Part shown: piece after piece, positions 7,601 to 14,081 of the stretch
Numbering within the stretch: the first letter of the stretch is position 1
Layout of the letters: each line of letters starts with the position of its first letter
Virus record (IMG/VR): IMGVR_UViG_3300042876_000110
Coordinates: 1-43,315 of that record
Strand: one strand, 5' to 3'
Origin: a virus
Length of the DNA: 43,315 bases
Program-made: the position numbers and the translations under genes
Notes under the pieces: generated by a model
Told to the model about the DNA's origin: nothing
The model's database searches: none
Seen by the model: the letters and a program-made list of their open reading frames with translations, nothing else

Positions 7601-7783
7601 TTACGACTCAATCATTGCTTTCAATCTATCGAGTGCTGCGCTTAGTTCGCTAGTAAGCGGCGAAAGGCGCGTCTGTTGAGCTAGATGGACAGCCCCGTTC
7701 ATGGCATCCCACGAACTGTGAAAGCGATACGCGGCCTCAACTACGTCGAAAATCTTCTCTAAGTCTGACTTGTGAACTTCCAT
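7601..7783 (-). CDS. Small helical protein, 60 aa
   Basis: AGGAGG lies four bases before the ATG at 7781-7783, one of the best ribosome sites in the operon. The sequence (MEVHKSDLEKIFDVVEAAYR, ELSAALDRLKAMIES) is almost entirely helical. It is preceded by a 190-base non-coding stretch with a large stem-loop, so its translation or transcript could be controlled separately. Unrecognised. Confidence 0.65.
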   Translation of the reverse strand: MEVHKSDLEKIFDVVEAAYRFHSSWDAMNGAVHLAQQTRLSPLTSELSAALDRLKAMIES

Positions 7784-7798
7784 AGACCTCCTTTCTGG

Positions 7799-7880
7799 TG
7801 AGCCTCGGCTGGTCTAGTGGGCATCTCAGCAACCAATTTGTTTCACCGCTCTGCGCGGCTCCAGACCAGCCTTTGGCTCA
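7799..7880. other. Large imperfect inverted repeat / structured RNA candidate
   Basis: In the 190-base gap 7784-7973, GGCTGGTCT (7807-7815) pairs with AGACCAGCC (7863-7871). TGAGCC (7799-7804) pairs with GGCTCA (7875-7880), giving a 15-pair stem with a small internal loop. The 47-base loop holds a possible CCGC/GCGG hairpin. No convincing gene is present here. It is followed by the AGGAGG site of the next gene. It could be a processing site, a regulatory leader or a small RNA. It does not fold as a tRNA. Confidence 0.6.
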
Positions 7881-7973
7881 TAGCCCACGGTTGGAATTTT
7901 GCGGCCTTCCGTGGATTTCGGCCCCGCACAGCCTCATGTAGACTCACCGCGAATCGGTCTGCACTAACTTGGC

Positions 7974-8258
7974 TCACAATTCTTCGTTTCCCCAAATATT
8001 CTCATTGAACCAGTCACAGAATTTGAAAACGAAATCCTTGTTTGCGCCCGTCGCGTCGTCGATCATCCAGTCGAGTGGAGACGTTTCCGGATGGAACTTG
8101 ATGCCAGTCTCCGCCGTAAAACGACCCATGATTTCTTTTTCACCTACGGCCCACCGTAAGCATGAGTACCATGCAGGCCATATAAATTCTGGCGTGTTTG
8201 CGGGTGGCTCGATGTATTCCATATTTGCAGAACCCGCACGGCCTATGGCTTGATTCAT
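7974..8258 (-). CDS. Protein of 94 aa, unrecognised
   Basis: Starts at the ATG at 8256-8258, with AAGGAG nine bases upstream. Reading MNQAIGRAGSANMEY, then PEFIWPAWYSCLRWAVGEKE, and ending DFVFKFCDWFNENIWGNEEL, it is rich in tryptophan and aromatic residues with an acidic end. It overlaps the upstream gene by more than 100 bases in another frame, which is unusual here, so one of the two ends may differ from what I give. Function unknown. Confidence 0.6.
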   Translation of the reverse strand: MNQAIGRAGSANMEYIEPPANTPEFIWPAWYSCLRWAVGEKEIMGRFTAETGIKFHPETSPLDWMIDDATGANKDFVFKFCDWFNENIWGNEEL

Positions 8259-8406
8259 CGAAAACTTCTCCTTCACAGCAGGCCCAGCGGATACGTCCAT
8301 CGAGGTCAATGCGCTGGTAGTTGCATCCACACTTGACGCACCCGATGTAATCCTTGAATCCGAGGTCTTGGCGGATTTTGATGATTTCTTTCGTCGCTTC
8401 ATACAT
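8140..8406 (-). CDS. Zinc-finger-like protein, 88 aa (3' part overlaps next gene)
   Basis: The first half reads MYEATKEIIKIRQDLGF, then GCVKCGCNY and RWACCEGE, a classic double CxxC zinc ribbon. It goes on through CGFCKYG to a basic tail. The last 119 bases overlap the start of the 7974-8258 gene in another frame. The ribbon half looks genuine; the overlapping tail is less certain and could reflect a frameshift. A regulatory or nucleic-acid role is likely but unproven. Confidence 0.5.
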   Translation of the reverse strand: MYEATKEIIKIRQDLGFKDYIGCVKCGCNYQRIDLDGRIRWACCEGEVFDESSHRPCGFCKYGIHRATRKHARIYMACMVLMLTVGRR

Positions 8407-8458
8407 GGCGCATAAACTTGGTGAGCAGGTCGGCGTCTACCACTTCCCGGACTATCAT
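8399..8458 (-). CDS. Minimal ORF, 19 aa
   Basis: The ATG at 8456-8458 overlaps the previous stop (ATATGA), and the TGA at 8399-8401 overlaps the next start (ATGTATGA). The product would be MIVREVVDADLLTKFMRHV. It bridges two genes with no spacing on either side. It may be a coupling ORF rather than a functional protein. Confidence 0.3.
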   Translation of the reverse strand: MIVREVVDADLLTKFMRHV

Positions 8459-8604
8459 ATGGGTAGCTCTTGATTAGCCGCACCGACCTTGCTCGCATTG
8501 ATGGGGCGTGGCCTAGACGGTACGATGGATGCCATCCCAAAGTTTACCGTCATCGGTTTCACGTTGGCACGCCGCACGCCCCACCTTCCCTTGCGGGAAC
8601 TCAT
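8455..8604 (-). CDS. Small basic protein, 49 aa
   Basis: ATG at 8602-8604 with GGAG seven bases upstream. It begins SSRKGRWGVRRANVKPM and is rich in arginine, lysine and proline, without an obvious fold. The ribosome site and the snug fit between neighbours support it. Unrecognised. Confidence 0.5.
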   Translation of the reverse strand: MSSRKGRWGVRRANVKPMTVNFGMASIVPSRPRPINASKVGAANQELPI

Positions 8605-8616
8605 AAACTTGCTCCG

Positions 8617-8772
8617 TTAAACATCCCTCAGCGCCCACGCCTGCTTGATTTCGTGCCATAAGGCGTGAGCATATTTGTGCCTACGCCATCCCATTCCGTA
8701 CAGATCCGCAACCCGCAAGTAGTAGCTGTTCAAGCCATGAGCAAACCAGCACAGGAATCGAACGATTTTCAT
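8617..8772 (-). CDS. Small aromatic/basic protein, 51 aa
   Basis: ATG at 8770-8772 overlaps the HNH gene stop as ATGA. The sequence MKIVRFLCWFAHGLNSYYLRV continues into YGMGWRRHKYAHALWHEIKQAW, a strongly amphipathic, tryptophan- and histidine-rich peptide that may lie on the membrane. The ATGA coupling and full use of the interval support it. Unrecognised. Confidence 0.55.
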   Translation of the reverse strand: MKIVRFLCWFAHGLNSYYLRVADLYGMGWRRHKYAHALWHEIKQAWALRDV

Positions 8773-9281
8773 GCTCGCACCTCAAACATCCCGATCTCTA
8801 TCCGCTTCCTGGCCCTATGTGCTCTCTTGCTAATATTCACGCATTGCCGACACGCCCTCTGCCCAGTGAGCGGATTAACATAGAGATTGCTTCCTGATTT
8901 CAAATGTCCGCGCAGGCATACTTCCTTTGGCTTGTGATTCTGAATAACGCTTCTCTTTTGCGTCCAGTAGCCAACGGGCCTGCCCTTCTTTATGGCGTCC
9001 TGCATATTGTCCTTTCGGTTCCCGGCAAACAGATGCGCAGGATTAGCACAGCGCGGATTATCACATCGATGGCAGACATCCATACCTTCAGGAACCCTGC
9101 CGTGATGCAATTCATAGCTGAAACGATGAGCGTATGAGTTCTGGTGTTTCCAACCAAATCTTCCATAGCCCTTGGGCGTATGCGCTGCCTTCCAAATCCA
9201 GCATTCCTCCGCACCCTTAATATCAACATTGCTCCAGAACCTTTGTTCGTGATTGCTCCATCTATTAGATGTTCTACGCAT
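8769..9281 (-). CDS. HNH homing endonuclease (IPEGM.VCHRCDNP.C.NPAHLF type)
   Basis: 170 residues. The N-terminal part has FWSNV and CWIWKAAHTPKGYGRF. The HNH core is AHRFSYELHHG, IPEGMDVCHRCDNPRC and NPAHLFAG, followed by DNMQDAIKKGR. The C-terminal part adds VCLRGHLKSGSN and ACRQCVNISKRAHRARK, a second zinc-binding module likely to aid DNA contact. This layout is typical of free-standing phage homing endonucleases that nick or cut a target gene. It is related to the plus-strand enzyme at 18383-18964. It overlaps the upstream gene by eight bases. Confidence 0.88.
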   Translation of the reverse strand: MRRTSNRWSNHEQRFWSNVDIKGAEECWIWKAAHTPKGYGRFGWKHQNSYAHRFSYELHHGRVPEGMDVCHRCDNPRCANPAHLFAGNRKDNMQDAIKKGRPVGYWTQKRSVIQNHKPKEVCLRGHLKSGSNLYVNPLTGQRACRQCVNISKRAHRARKRIEIGMFEVRA

Positions 9282-9576
9282 GACTCTCTAAAAACTCGCT
9301 AAATTTGAGCTGTTCAATCTTGGAAGGATTCTCACGCACCCTGTATTCATAGAGCGAGCCTGACCGCTTGCGCCGATCCACGATGTAGGCCCCGTATCTA
9401 GCCTTCCTGAAGTCTCTCAGGCGGGCGCTGATGGATGCCTCAGAGTGATGCCTATCTGTGCGCCATTCAATAGCTCGCTGAATTTCTTCAAACGTCAGAT
9501 AACCGCCAATATCCAGCATGACTCTCAGCACATCCTCGCGCTGCACGCCCAGCCGCTTTGTCTCAGAGGAGGTCAT
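9274..9576 (-). CDS. Winged-helix DNA-binding protein, 100 aa
   Basis: Residues 10-85 read as a winged helix: VLRVMLDIGGYLTFEEIQRAIEW, then SEASISARLRDFRKARYGAYIV, then a strand pair with RRKRSGSLYEYRV. Proteins of this form are often encoded beside VRR-NUC and HNH nucleases in phage early regions. It probably binds DNA as a regulator or nuclease partner. The ATG overlaps the upstream stop (ATGA). Confidence 0.7.
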   Translation of the reverse strand: MTSSETKRLGVQREDVLRVMLDIGGYLTFEEIQRAIEWRTDRHHSEASISARLRDFRKARYGAYIVDRRKRSGSLYEYRVRENPSKIEQLKFSEFLESHA

Positions 9577-9761
9577 TTGCCTGCCTTGCGATGCGTTAAT
9601 CCCAGCCTAATAACTTCCGCAATCTCTTTGGGTACCCGCCCTGTGAAGCAAAATGCTTCGTTCTCAATCTCCAGAAAGAGGGGAGAGCCATCCTCCAGCA
9701 TTTCGTTGTAGAGGTGCCATCCCGCTTTGTCGTCGTAAATCACTGTGCTTCTTGTACTCAT
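9573..9761 (-). CDS. Small protein, 62 aa, unrecognised
   Basis: Start at the ATG at 9759-9761, overlapping the previous stop as ATGA. It reads STRSTVIYDDKAGWHLYNEMLED, LFLEIENEAFCF and PKEIAEVIRLGL, a mixed strand/helix protein. Short proteins with this RSTI...HLY...EL outline occur in other phages. No function known. Confidence 0.6.
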   Translation of the reverse strand: MSTRSTVIYDDKAGWHLYNEMLEDGSPLFLEIENEAFCFTGRVPKEIAEVIRLGLTHRKAGK

Positions 9762-9958
9762 CGTGGCCTCAGCGCAATGTAGCCGTAGTAAATCGCCCCG
9801 GCAAGAAACAGCATCGCCAGTCCCGCAAGCCCACTGGCTATCACAAAGCCAGTTTCCCACCTGAGCGTAATTGATAGGCTCATCACCACAAGATTCAGCA
9901 TCACGGTTATCGCCATGGCTGCTACGCAGTTCGTTACTTTCTGCTCGGCGTGGTTCAT
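9758..9958 (-). CDS. Small membrane protein with two transmembrane segments
   Basis: Start at the ATG at 9956-9958 overlapping the previous stop (ATGA). The 66 residues contain VAAMAITVMLNLVVMSLSI and FVIASGLAGLAMLFLAGAI, two clear membrane spans joined by a short loop (TLRWETG). A class II holin would look like this, but the gene is far from the endolysin and in the early operon, so a host-membrane effector is equally possible. Confidence 0.65.
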   Translation of the reverse strand: MNHAEQKVTNCVAAMAITVMLNLVVMSLSITLRWETGFVIASGLAGLAMLFLAGAIYYGYIALRPR

Positions 9959-10137
9959 TTCAGCGTCCATTTCTTCGGCTTCAAAATTCCAAAGCACCAA
10001 CAGCCAAAATGCAGTCGCTTCACATATCCGTTGCGCTCGCTAAACAACATAGGCCACAGCCGATGGTTGCGGAAATGGATTCCCCAGCCTGCTATGCGAA
10101 ACCACCAAAGGCCATCTGTTCGGTAGAATTCGGTCAT
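9955..10137 (-). CDS. Small aromatic protein, 60 aa
   Basis: Begins TEFYRTDGLWWFRIAGWGIHF and ends FGILKPKKWTLK, unusually rich in tryptophan, phenylalanine and basic residues. Its stop overlaps the next start (ATGA). Possibly membrane-associated. No family recognised. Confidence 0.55.
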   Translation of the reverse strand: MTEFYRTDGLWWFRIAGWGIHFRNHRLWPMLFSERNGYVKRLHFGCWCFGILKPKKWTLK

Positions 10138-10187
10138 AATCCCAGCGCCCTCTTCACTACACTCGCCGCCTCCAGGCTGCGTACCAT
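10134..10187 (-). CDS. Minimal ORF, 17 aa (20 aa if the upstream TTG is used)
   Basis: Fills the 55-base interval between the VRR-NUC gene and the 9955-10137 gene. Its TGA overlaps the next ATG. Using the TTG that overlaps the VRR-NUC stop gives MTDMVRSLEAASVVKRALGL. It may only keep ribosomes coupled. Confidence 0.3.
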   Translation of the reverse strand: MVRSLEAASVVKRALGL

Positions 10188-10192
10188 GTCGG

Positions 10193-10558
10193 TCAAGCTA
10201 ATACCTCACTTAGTTCCTGGGCGCTATGCACGATAAAGTACCTGTGTCCCTCTGACTCTACGAGTTTCTGAAATTCCCTCTGAGCCGGAGACTGCTTCCC
10301 AGTGGAGGACTTACATTCCACCCACACCACATGATGAGATGACCACGTAGCAGACAGAGGCAGAATTACTAAAATGTCCGCACAGCCCGACAAGCCGAAG
10401 CGGACAAAACGATTTTGAACCTTCATTGCTCCCACATTCATGCGAAGCGCAAAAGATCCTCTCAATTTGAGATACGCCAAGCAGGACGAGAGAATATCGC
10501 TCTCGCTTCGTTTAATCTGCGCAAGTTGTTTCTGTGCTGGCGTGCGCTGCGTTATCAC
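10193..10558 (-). CDS. VRR-NUC domain nuclease
   Basis: About 121 residues from the GTG at 10556-10558, which has GGAGAG three bases upstream. It shows the VRR-NUC layout: SESDILSSCLAYLKLRG at the N terminus, RFGLSGCADILVILP with the catalytic Asp, then VVWVECKSSTGKQSPAQREFQKLVESEGHRYFIV carrying E-x-K. These enzymes are PD-(D/E)XK-fold nucleases acting on branched DNA, such as Holliday junctions or flaps. All core residues are present. It likely works in recombination or concatemer processing. The first 47 bases overlap the end of the HNH gene. Confidence 0.88.
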   Translation of the reverse strand: MITQRTPAQKQLAQIKRSESDILSSCLAYLKLRGSFALRMNVGAMKVQNRFVRFGLSGCADILVILPLSATWSSHHVVWVECKSSTGKQSPAQREFQKLVESEGHRYFIVHSAQELSEVLA

Positions 10559-10802
10559 GTTCTCTCCAGTGCCGAAGCCGATGGCATTGCTCGCATTTGA
10601 TTGTGTTCTCGGGCGCAAGATCGTCTCGCTTGCTGCCACCCATACCCCGACCTGCTGCATGGTCAAACTCTGCGTACTTGAACGGAACATACAACCGACA
10701 AACAGCACAACATCGCCCCTGCGCCTCCCACACTTTCATTTTGTGGGCTGTGTAGTCTCTCGCCGTCAGGATCGTGCGACCATCTTTTTTGACTTTGATC
10801 AT
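10512..10802 (-). CDS. HNH endonuclease, small form
   Basis: 96 residues with a compact HNH core: RCCAVCRLYVPFKYAEFDHAAGRGMGGSKRDD, with N and CEQCHRLRH following. The cysteine pairs bind zinc and the His after Asp is catalytic. The N terminus is short and basic. Its stop lies within the VRR-NUC gene and its ATG overlaps the previous stop. It probably works with the VRR-NUC and RecB-like nucleases in recombination or restriction of host DNA. Confidence 0.82.
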   Translation of the reverse strand: MIKVKKDGRTILTARDYTAHKMKVWEAQGRCCAVCRLYVPFKYAEFDHAAGRGMGGSKRDDLAPENTIKCEQCHRLRHWRERDNAAHASTETTCAD

Positions 10803-10987
10803 TTCGCTTCTCGCTTCTCAGCCTCTTCAACCTGTTGGGCCATAAACTCACAGAAATCTGCGGAAGCTTCACACACTCGTTCAATTACGATTTCTCCGTT
10901 TGTCAAATGCTTCAGGCGAGGGTCGTTTCTCATCTCAAGCCATTGCCTTAGTACATCCACGAACGTTTCCCATTTCTTTTTTGCCAT
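10799..10987 (-). CDS. Small helical protein, 62 aa
   Basis: Starts MAKKKWETFVDVLRQWLEMR one base after the stop of the RecB-like nuclease gene. Its end overlaps the HNH start as ATGA. Predominantly helical, with acidic residues in the middle and basic ends. It may be an accessory factor to the flanking nucleases. Unrecognised. Confidence 0.55.
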   Translation of the reverse strand: MAKKKWETFVDVLRQWLEMRNDPRLKHLTNGEIVIERVCEASADFCEFMAQQVEEAEKREAK

Positions 10988-10988
10988 T

Positions 10989-11789
10989 TCACACCGTTAC
11001 CGATTCAGATTCGGCCTTCTCACGCTTTTCCCAATAGGCATCCTCATTGCGCTGTTGCCACTCCCATAGGCCCATCGCACGCAGGAATTGACCAAATAGG
11101 TAGTCCTCATCATCCGGCACGGTGAAGGCTTGAAATTCCGGGTCCGTTTCAACCTTGGGCAGCCTGACGATAATCCCCTGTACCGGATCGCCGTGCTTCA
11201 TTTCGCGGATTGCGTGCCGATAGGCAGCATTTTGCAGCCGACTCTCGGGATAAATTTGCTTTCCCGACTTCCAATCCAATACTGTGAGTTTACCTTCCAC
11301 TTCCGCAAGCAGGTCTAGCGTGCCCGCGTAGCCGTATTCTTTCGAGTACACCGTCTGCTCAATGAAGATCGGCTTGAGGTTGACCTTCTTGCGCCAGTCC
11401 TCCCACGCCATAAATCCCCACTGTGCCTTGTCACAGATCATCGGGCTTGGCCCAACCTTGTGACAGAGTTCGCCCTTGAGCGTCCATTCAACCAAGGCGT
11501 GAATCTGCGTCCCAATCTCCGCAGCCTTCGCCAGTTCCTTCTTGTGGGCTTTCTCTTTGCCCAAGCGGGCCTGCAAGGTTGTCAGCCAAGCATTTCGGTT
11601 CATCGGCGGCGTCCCGGCAGCGTCAAGGTATAGGTCTGCCGAGCACTCCATAACTAGTTCGCGCTCGACATTCGCAGCCCAGTTTACTAAAGCGGGCTTG
11701 CCTACAATTTGAAGTATCGAAGTCACAGAAGGATATTGCTTGCCGTCGATTTCGTAGAACCTGCCTCGCTTTGTGTCATTGCGCTTCAT
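10989..11789 (-). CDS. PD-(D/E)XK nuclease, RecB/Cas4-like
   Basis: 266 residues from the ATG at 11787-11789, with AGGAG seven bases upstream. The domain order fits RecB-family exonucleases: YPSVTSILQIVGKPALVNWAA, an A..G..IH motif (AEIGTQIHALVEW), the catalytic YAGTLDLLAEVEG and LTVLDWKSGK, then QNAAYRHAI. D in GTLDL and DWK supply the metal site. No four-cysteine iron-sulphur cluster is visible. Phage versions act in recombination or host DNA degradation. It pairs with the SSB-like protein upstream. Confidence 0.88.
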   Translation of the reverse strand: MKRNDTKRGRFYEIDGKQYPSVTSILQIVGKPALVNWAANVERELVMECSADLYLDAAGTPPMNRNAWLTTLQARLGKEKAHKKELAKAAEIGTQIHALVEWTLKGELCHKVGPSPMICDKAQWGFMAWEDWRKKVNLKPIFIEQTVYSKEYGYAGTLDLLAEVEGKLTVLDWKSGKQIYPESRLQNAAYRHAIREMKHGDPVQGIIVRLPKVETDPEFQAFTVPDDEDYLFGQFLRAMGLWEWQQRNEDAYWEKREKAESESVTV

Positions 11790-11934
11790 AGAAAGGCTCC
11801 TCATTCTTTGGCGGGTCTTCTCGGAGTTCCTGCATTGGAAACCAGCAGCAGCAATGCGCGACTACTCCAAGCTCCAACGTGTAAAGGTTCTCCTCCCCGT
11901 TCTCGATTGGTATCCCACAAATCGCGCAGAACAT
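11776..11934 (-). CDS. Zinc-binding small protein, 52 aa
   Basis: ATG at 11932-11934 with a perfect GAGGAGG six bases upstream. The product starts MFCAICGIPIENGEEN and has AHCCCWFPM later, giving a CxxC plus HCCC set that can hold zinc. The acidic end (REDPPKNEEPFYEAQ) overlaps the start of the RecB-like gene. The strong ribosome site and conserved cysteine pairs make this a real gene; function unknown. Confidence 0.65.
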   Translation of the reverse strand: MFCAICGIPIENGEENLYTLELGVVAHCCCWFPMQELREDPPKNEEPFYEAQ

Positions 11935-11945
11935 GACGCGCCTCC

Positions 11946-12452
11946 TCAAAAGGGAATATCTTCGTCTGTCGCCTCAAACGAATCAGCAGGTTTCGCTTCC
12001 TTCGTGCGGTCACAGACCCGAATGTAGTCGGAAGGAATAGGAATCTTCACCACGCCCTTAGCTGCCGGGACGATGGCTTGGATATTGGCGTATACGTCAC
12101 CCTCATCCTTGGCACTGTGCATGATCTGAAGCTGGCAGTTCACGCCAATAAGCTTTTCCAAGTCGAAACCTTCCGTTTCTTGCGCCGTGAATTTCCGGCC
12201 TCGCCATGTCTCAAGTTCCCGGCGAAGATTGGCTTTCTCATGGAGTGACAGCGTGTACGGCTTCACCACCATGAAGGGCTTATCAGTCTTGGGATCGATT
12301 TCCTCAAGCGCCCAGCGCAGTTGAACCTTATGAGCTTCACCCCACTGAGATTTGAGCATCCCCAGATCAACCACGTCGATGCAGACAGCTGGCCAAAGTC
12401 CTTCGGGGGCAGGCGTGAAGTCCTTCTTGTTTCCTTTCGCTATGATTGGCAT
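11946..12452 (-). CDS. Single-stranded DNA-binding-like protein with DEDIPF tip
   Basis: 168 residues from the ATG at 12450-12452, preceded by GGAGGAGAA. The body is strand-rich (EGLWPAVCIDVVDLGML, AHKVQLRWALEE, FMVVKPYTLSLHEKANL, LIGVNCQLQIMHS), which fits an OB-like fold. The protein ends SFEATDEDIPF, an acidic tip with terminal IPF like that of bacterial SSB, which recruits replication and repair partners. It lies directly upstream of the RecB-type nuclease. The SSB role is inferred from the tip and the neighbours. Confidence 0.72.
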   Translation of the reverse strand: MPIIAKGNKKDFTPAPEGLWPAVCIDVVDLGMLKSQWGEAHKVQLRWALEEIDPKTDKPFMVVKPYTLSLHEKANLRRELETWRGRKFTAQETEGFDLEKLIGVNCQLQIMHSAKDEGDVYANIQAIVPAAKGVVKIPIPSDYIRVCDRTKEAKPADSFEATDEDIPF

Positions 12453-12688
12453 TTCTCCTCCTCTGGTTTGCTTGCGTCTTTCTCTAACTCTTTCCCGATG
12501 GCTTGCTGGATACAGGGAATCCCGCACCACGTCTTTTTCCCTTTTGCCACTTCTTCTCTTAAGTGTTCAAGAACTGTAATGAGGCGCTTTGCTACATCAT
12601 CGTAGTACAATTCTCCCATCCAAAAATCATTGCCCTCTCCGCGCCACTTCTTGCAGTTGTCGCAGCGTGCTATGGATTCGAGTGACAT
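12440..12688 (-). CDS. Zinc-binding protein, 82 aa
   Basis: Starts MSLESIARCDNCKKWRGEGN and later has KKTWCGIPCIQQAIG, giving two cysteine pairs in a short protein with a helical middle (VAKRLITVLEHLREEVAKG) and an acidic tail. GAGG precedes the ATG, which follows the upstream TAA directly. Its last 13 bases overlap the start of the SSB-like gene. Unrecognised. Confidence 0.65.
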   Translation of the reverse strand: MSLESIARCDNCKKWRGEGNDFWMGELYYDDVAKRLITVLEHLREEVAKGKKTWCGIPCIQQAIGKELEKDASKPEEEKCQS

Positions 12689-12973
12689 TTATGAGCCTCG
12701 CGCCTGCTTTCTTTTTTCTAGCCACAAATAAGTGGCATCAGGTGTGTGCCTAGACCTGAGGTATAGCTCCGATTTATTTCTCAGGAAGATTCTTGCCGCC
12801 GAGTAAATCTTTTGCATCTGTTGAGGCTCCAACCTGGGAAGTTTCAATGAGGAGTCATGCTTTATAGCCGCCAGCTTGCTCCAAAGGTCAGAGTATTTCG
12901 ATTGGTACATCCTCGAAGGCACCGAAGCAATCGAAACAACCGTAGAACGCGAAATATCAAATTTAGTTTTCAT
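12689..12973 (-). CDS. Small helical protein, 94 aa
   Basis: Start at the ATG at 12971-12973, overlapping the previous stop as ATGA. It includes FDISRSTVVSIASVPSRMYQ, then KYSDLWSKLAAI, LEPQQMQKIYSAARIFL and ATYLWLEKRKQARGS. Phages carry similar short proteins with this basic, helical arrangement, thought to bind DNA. No function is proven. Confidence 0.55.
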   Translation of the reverse strand: MKTKFDISRSTVVSIASVPSRMYQSKYSDLWSKLAAIKHDSSLKLPRLEPQQMQKIYSAARIFLRNKSELYLRSRHTPDATYLWLEKRKQARGS

Positions 12974-13215
12974 GCCCTCACCACCCAAAGCTCTTGCCCG
13001 CGCCGGTTCACGGTCAGATTCAGCCCATGATGCTTCGCCACGCTTACGAGTCCCGTTGCGTCGCCGCCGTTAGGCTTGCGGCCCATTACCACAACCATGC
13101 AGGATTGCTCGGGATGCGCCTTGAACTGCTCGATGACCGTCAGCCACATGCCAGCAGACTTGCCGTTTCCTAGCGGCATGTCTTTTGGGTCAGCCCACTT
13201 GGTTTGGATGTTCAT
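12970..13215 (-). CDS. Small protein, 81 aa, unrecognised
   Basis: Reads MNIQTKWADPKDMPLGNGKSAGMW, then CMVVVMGRKPNGGDATGLVSVAKHHGLNLTVNRRG and ends WVVRA. The alternating strand and helix, with a conserved-looking C-terminal NRRGQELWVV, suggest a small alpha/beta fold. Neighbouring genes overlap by four bases. Function unknown. Confidence 0.6.
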   Translation of the reverse strand: MNIQTKWADPKDMPLGNGKSAGMWLTVIEQFKAHPEQSCMVVVMGRKPNGGDATGLVSVAKHHGLNLTVNRRGQELWVVRA

Positions 13216-13218
13216 CGC

Positions 13219-13572
13219 TTACTCACCATCCTCGCATGGGTGTTTTGAGTGCATGTGCGTTTCCAAGTTCGTGAAATGTCGATGGCATTTGGGGCAAAAT
13301 CCCTTCTGAATCCGCTTCTCAGTTCTCTTGATTTCTTTGTTAAGTCTGCTTATCTGCTCAACGAACCCTATGCTCTTGACGCGCTCTGCATGGAGTTCCT
13401 TTCGCAGTTTTTCAGCTTCCTTCTCGCCGATATAATGCTGAGGGTGCCCGTTTGGGCAGTAGAATGTTTCCTTGGTTTTTTTGAGATTGGCCTTGAGGGT
13501 TGCGCTAAATCCGAAGATGGTCCCGCAGGTGCAGCATTCCTCAACTTCAAGATTGGTTGATACGTCAATCAT
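13219..13572 (-). CDS. Multi-zinc-finger protein with coiled coil
   Basis: 117 residues from the ATG at 13570-13572, with GGAGGACG upstream. The first half has CCTCGTIFGF and FYCPNGHPQHY, a CxxC...CxxxH site. Then comes a charged coiled coil (AEKLRKELHAERVK, QISRLNKEIKRTEKRI). The end is a C2H2-like finger, FCPKCHRHFTNLETHMHSKH. The finger-coil-finger plan is one I recognise in small phage proteins of unknown role. DNA or protein binding is likely. Confidence 0.75.
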   Translation of the reverse strand: MIDVSTNLEVEECCTCGTIFGFSATLKANLKKTKETFYCPNGHPQHYIGEKEAEKLRKELHAERVKSIGFVEQISRLNKEIKRTEKRIQKGFCPKCHRHFTNLETHMHSKHPCEDGE

Positions 13573-13586
13573 TTTTCGTCCTCCAA

Positions 13587-13772
13587 TCAGTTCACTTCCA
13601 CAATCACAGCCAGCGCAACGGCAGCGATTCCCAAGCAGGCCATAGCCAATACCGGCAGGCTTCGGCGAAAATGGTTCATGCGCCATTCCCAGCGTAGGTC
13701 GCGCTGTCTGGCTTCAATCATCCTGATTTCGCGGAGAGTCCATTCGTGCTCTAAATCGTCAAGGCTTCTCAT
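13587..13772 (-). CDS. Small tail-anchored membrane protein, 61 aa
   Basis: A charged helical N terminus (LDDLEHEWTLREIRMIEARQ) is followed by a single hydrophobic span near the C terminus (LPVLAMACLGIAAVALAVIV). The layout is that of a tail-anchored inner-membrane protein. It could be a lysis or exclusion factor, but nothing specific identifies it. Confidence 0.6.
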   Translation of the reverse strand: MRSLDDLEHEWTLREIRMIEARQRDLRWEWRMNHFRRSLPVLAMACLGIAAVALAVIVEVN

Positions 13773-13775
13773 CGG

Positions 13776-14081
13776 TTACTCCCGAATCTCATGAAGGTGA
13801 AAACAGTTCTCGTGAATGTTTATGTATTCTTCTTTCGGTGGAAGAAACATCGCCATCGTGACTTCGTTTGGAACAAGATCGTATCTGGCTTTCTTGATTT
13901 CATCCCAAGACGGATAACGCGACTTGCACGAAATGGATATATGCCAAAACCTCTCGGGACCATCCCGACTTACAAGAACCTTGCATGCCCCGCGATGGTA
14001 GGCATGTTTTCCTGACATGCCGTCATTCACGTAACTCATTGCTGGTGGAAGCGGAATTTCAATCCACTCAGCCGCGCTCAT
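13776..14081 (-). CDS. Conserved phage protein of unknown function (LVPNEVTMAMFLPP..EYINIHENCFHL type)
   Basis: 101 residues. The central block WHISISCKSRYPSWDEIKKARYDLVPNEVTMAMFLPP followed by EYINIHENCFHLHEI matches a small-protein pattern I have seen in many phage genomes and a domain of unknown function. It is an alpha/beta protein with a conserved HENCFHL end. No activity is established. Its start overlaps the previous gene by four bases. Confidence 0.7.
   Translation of the reverse strand: MSAAEWIEIPLPPAMSYVNDGMSGKHAYHRGACKVLVSRDGPERFWHISISCKSRYPSWDEIKKARYDLVPNEVTMAMFLPPKEEYINIHENCFHLHEIRE

Noticed and set aside
7799-7880. tRNA gene in the early-operon gap
   Set aside because: The stem ends near a CCA-like string, but there is no TpsiC loop, anticodon arm or proper acceptor/discriminator arrangement.
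7870-7960. A 34-codon GTG-started frame in the 7784-7973 gap
   Set aside because: No ribosome site, and the sequence is better explained by the inverted repeat.
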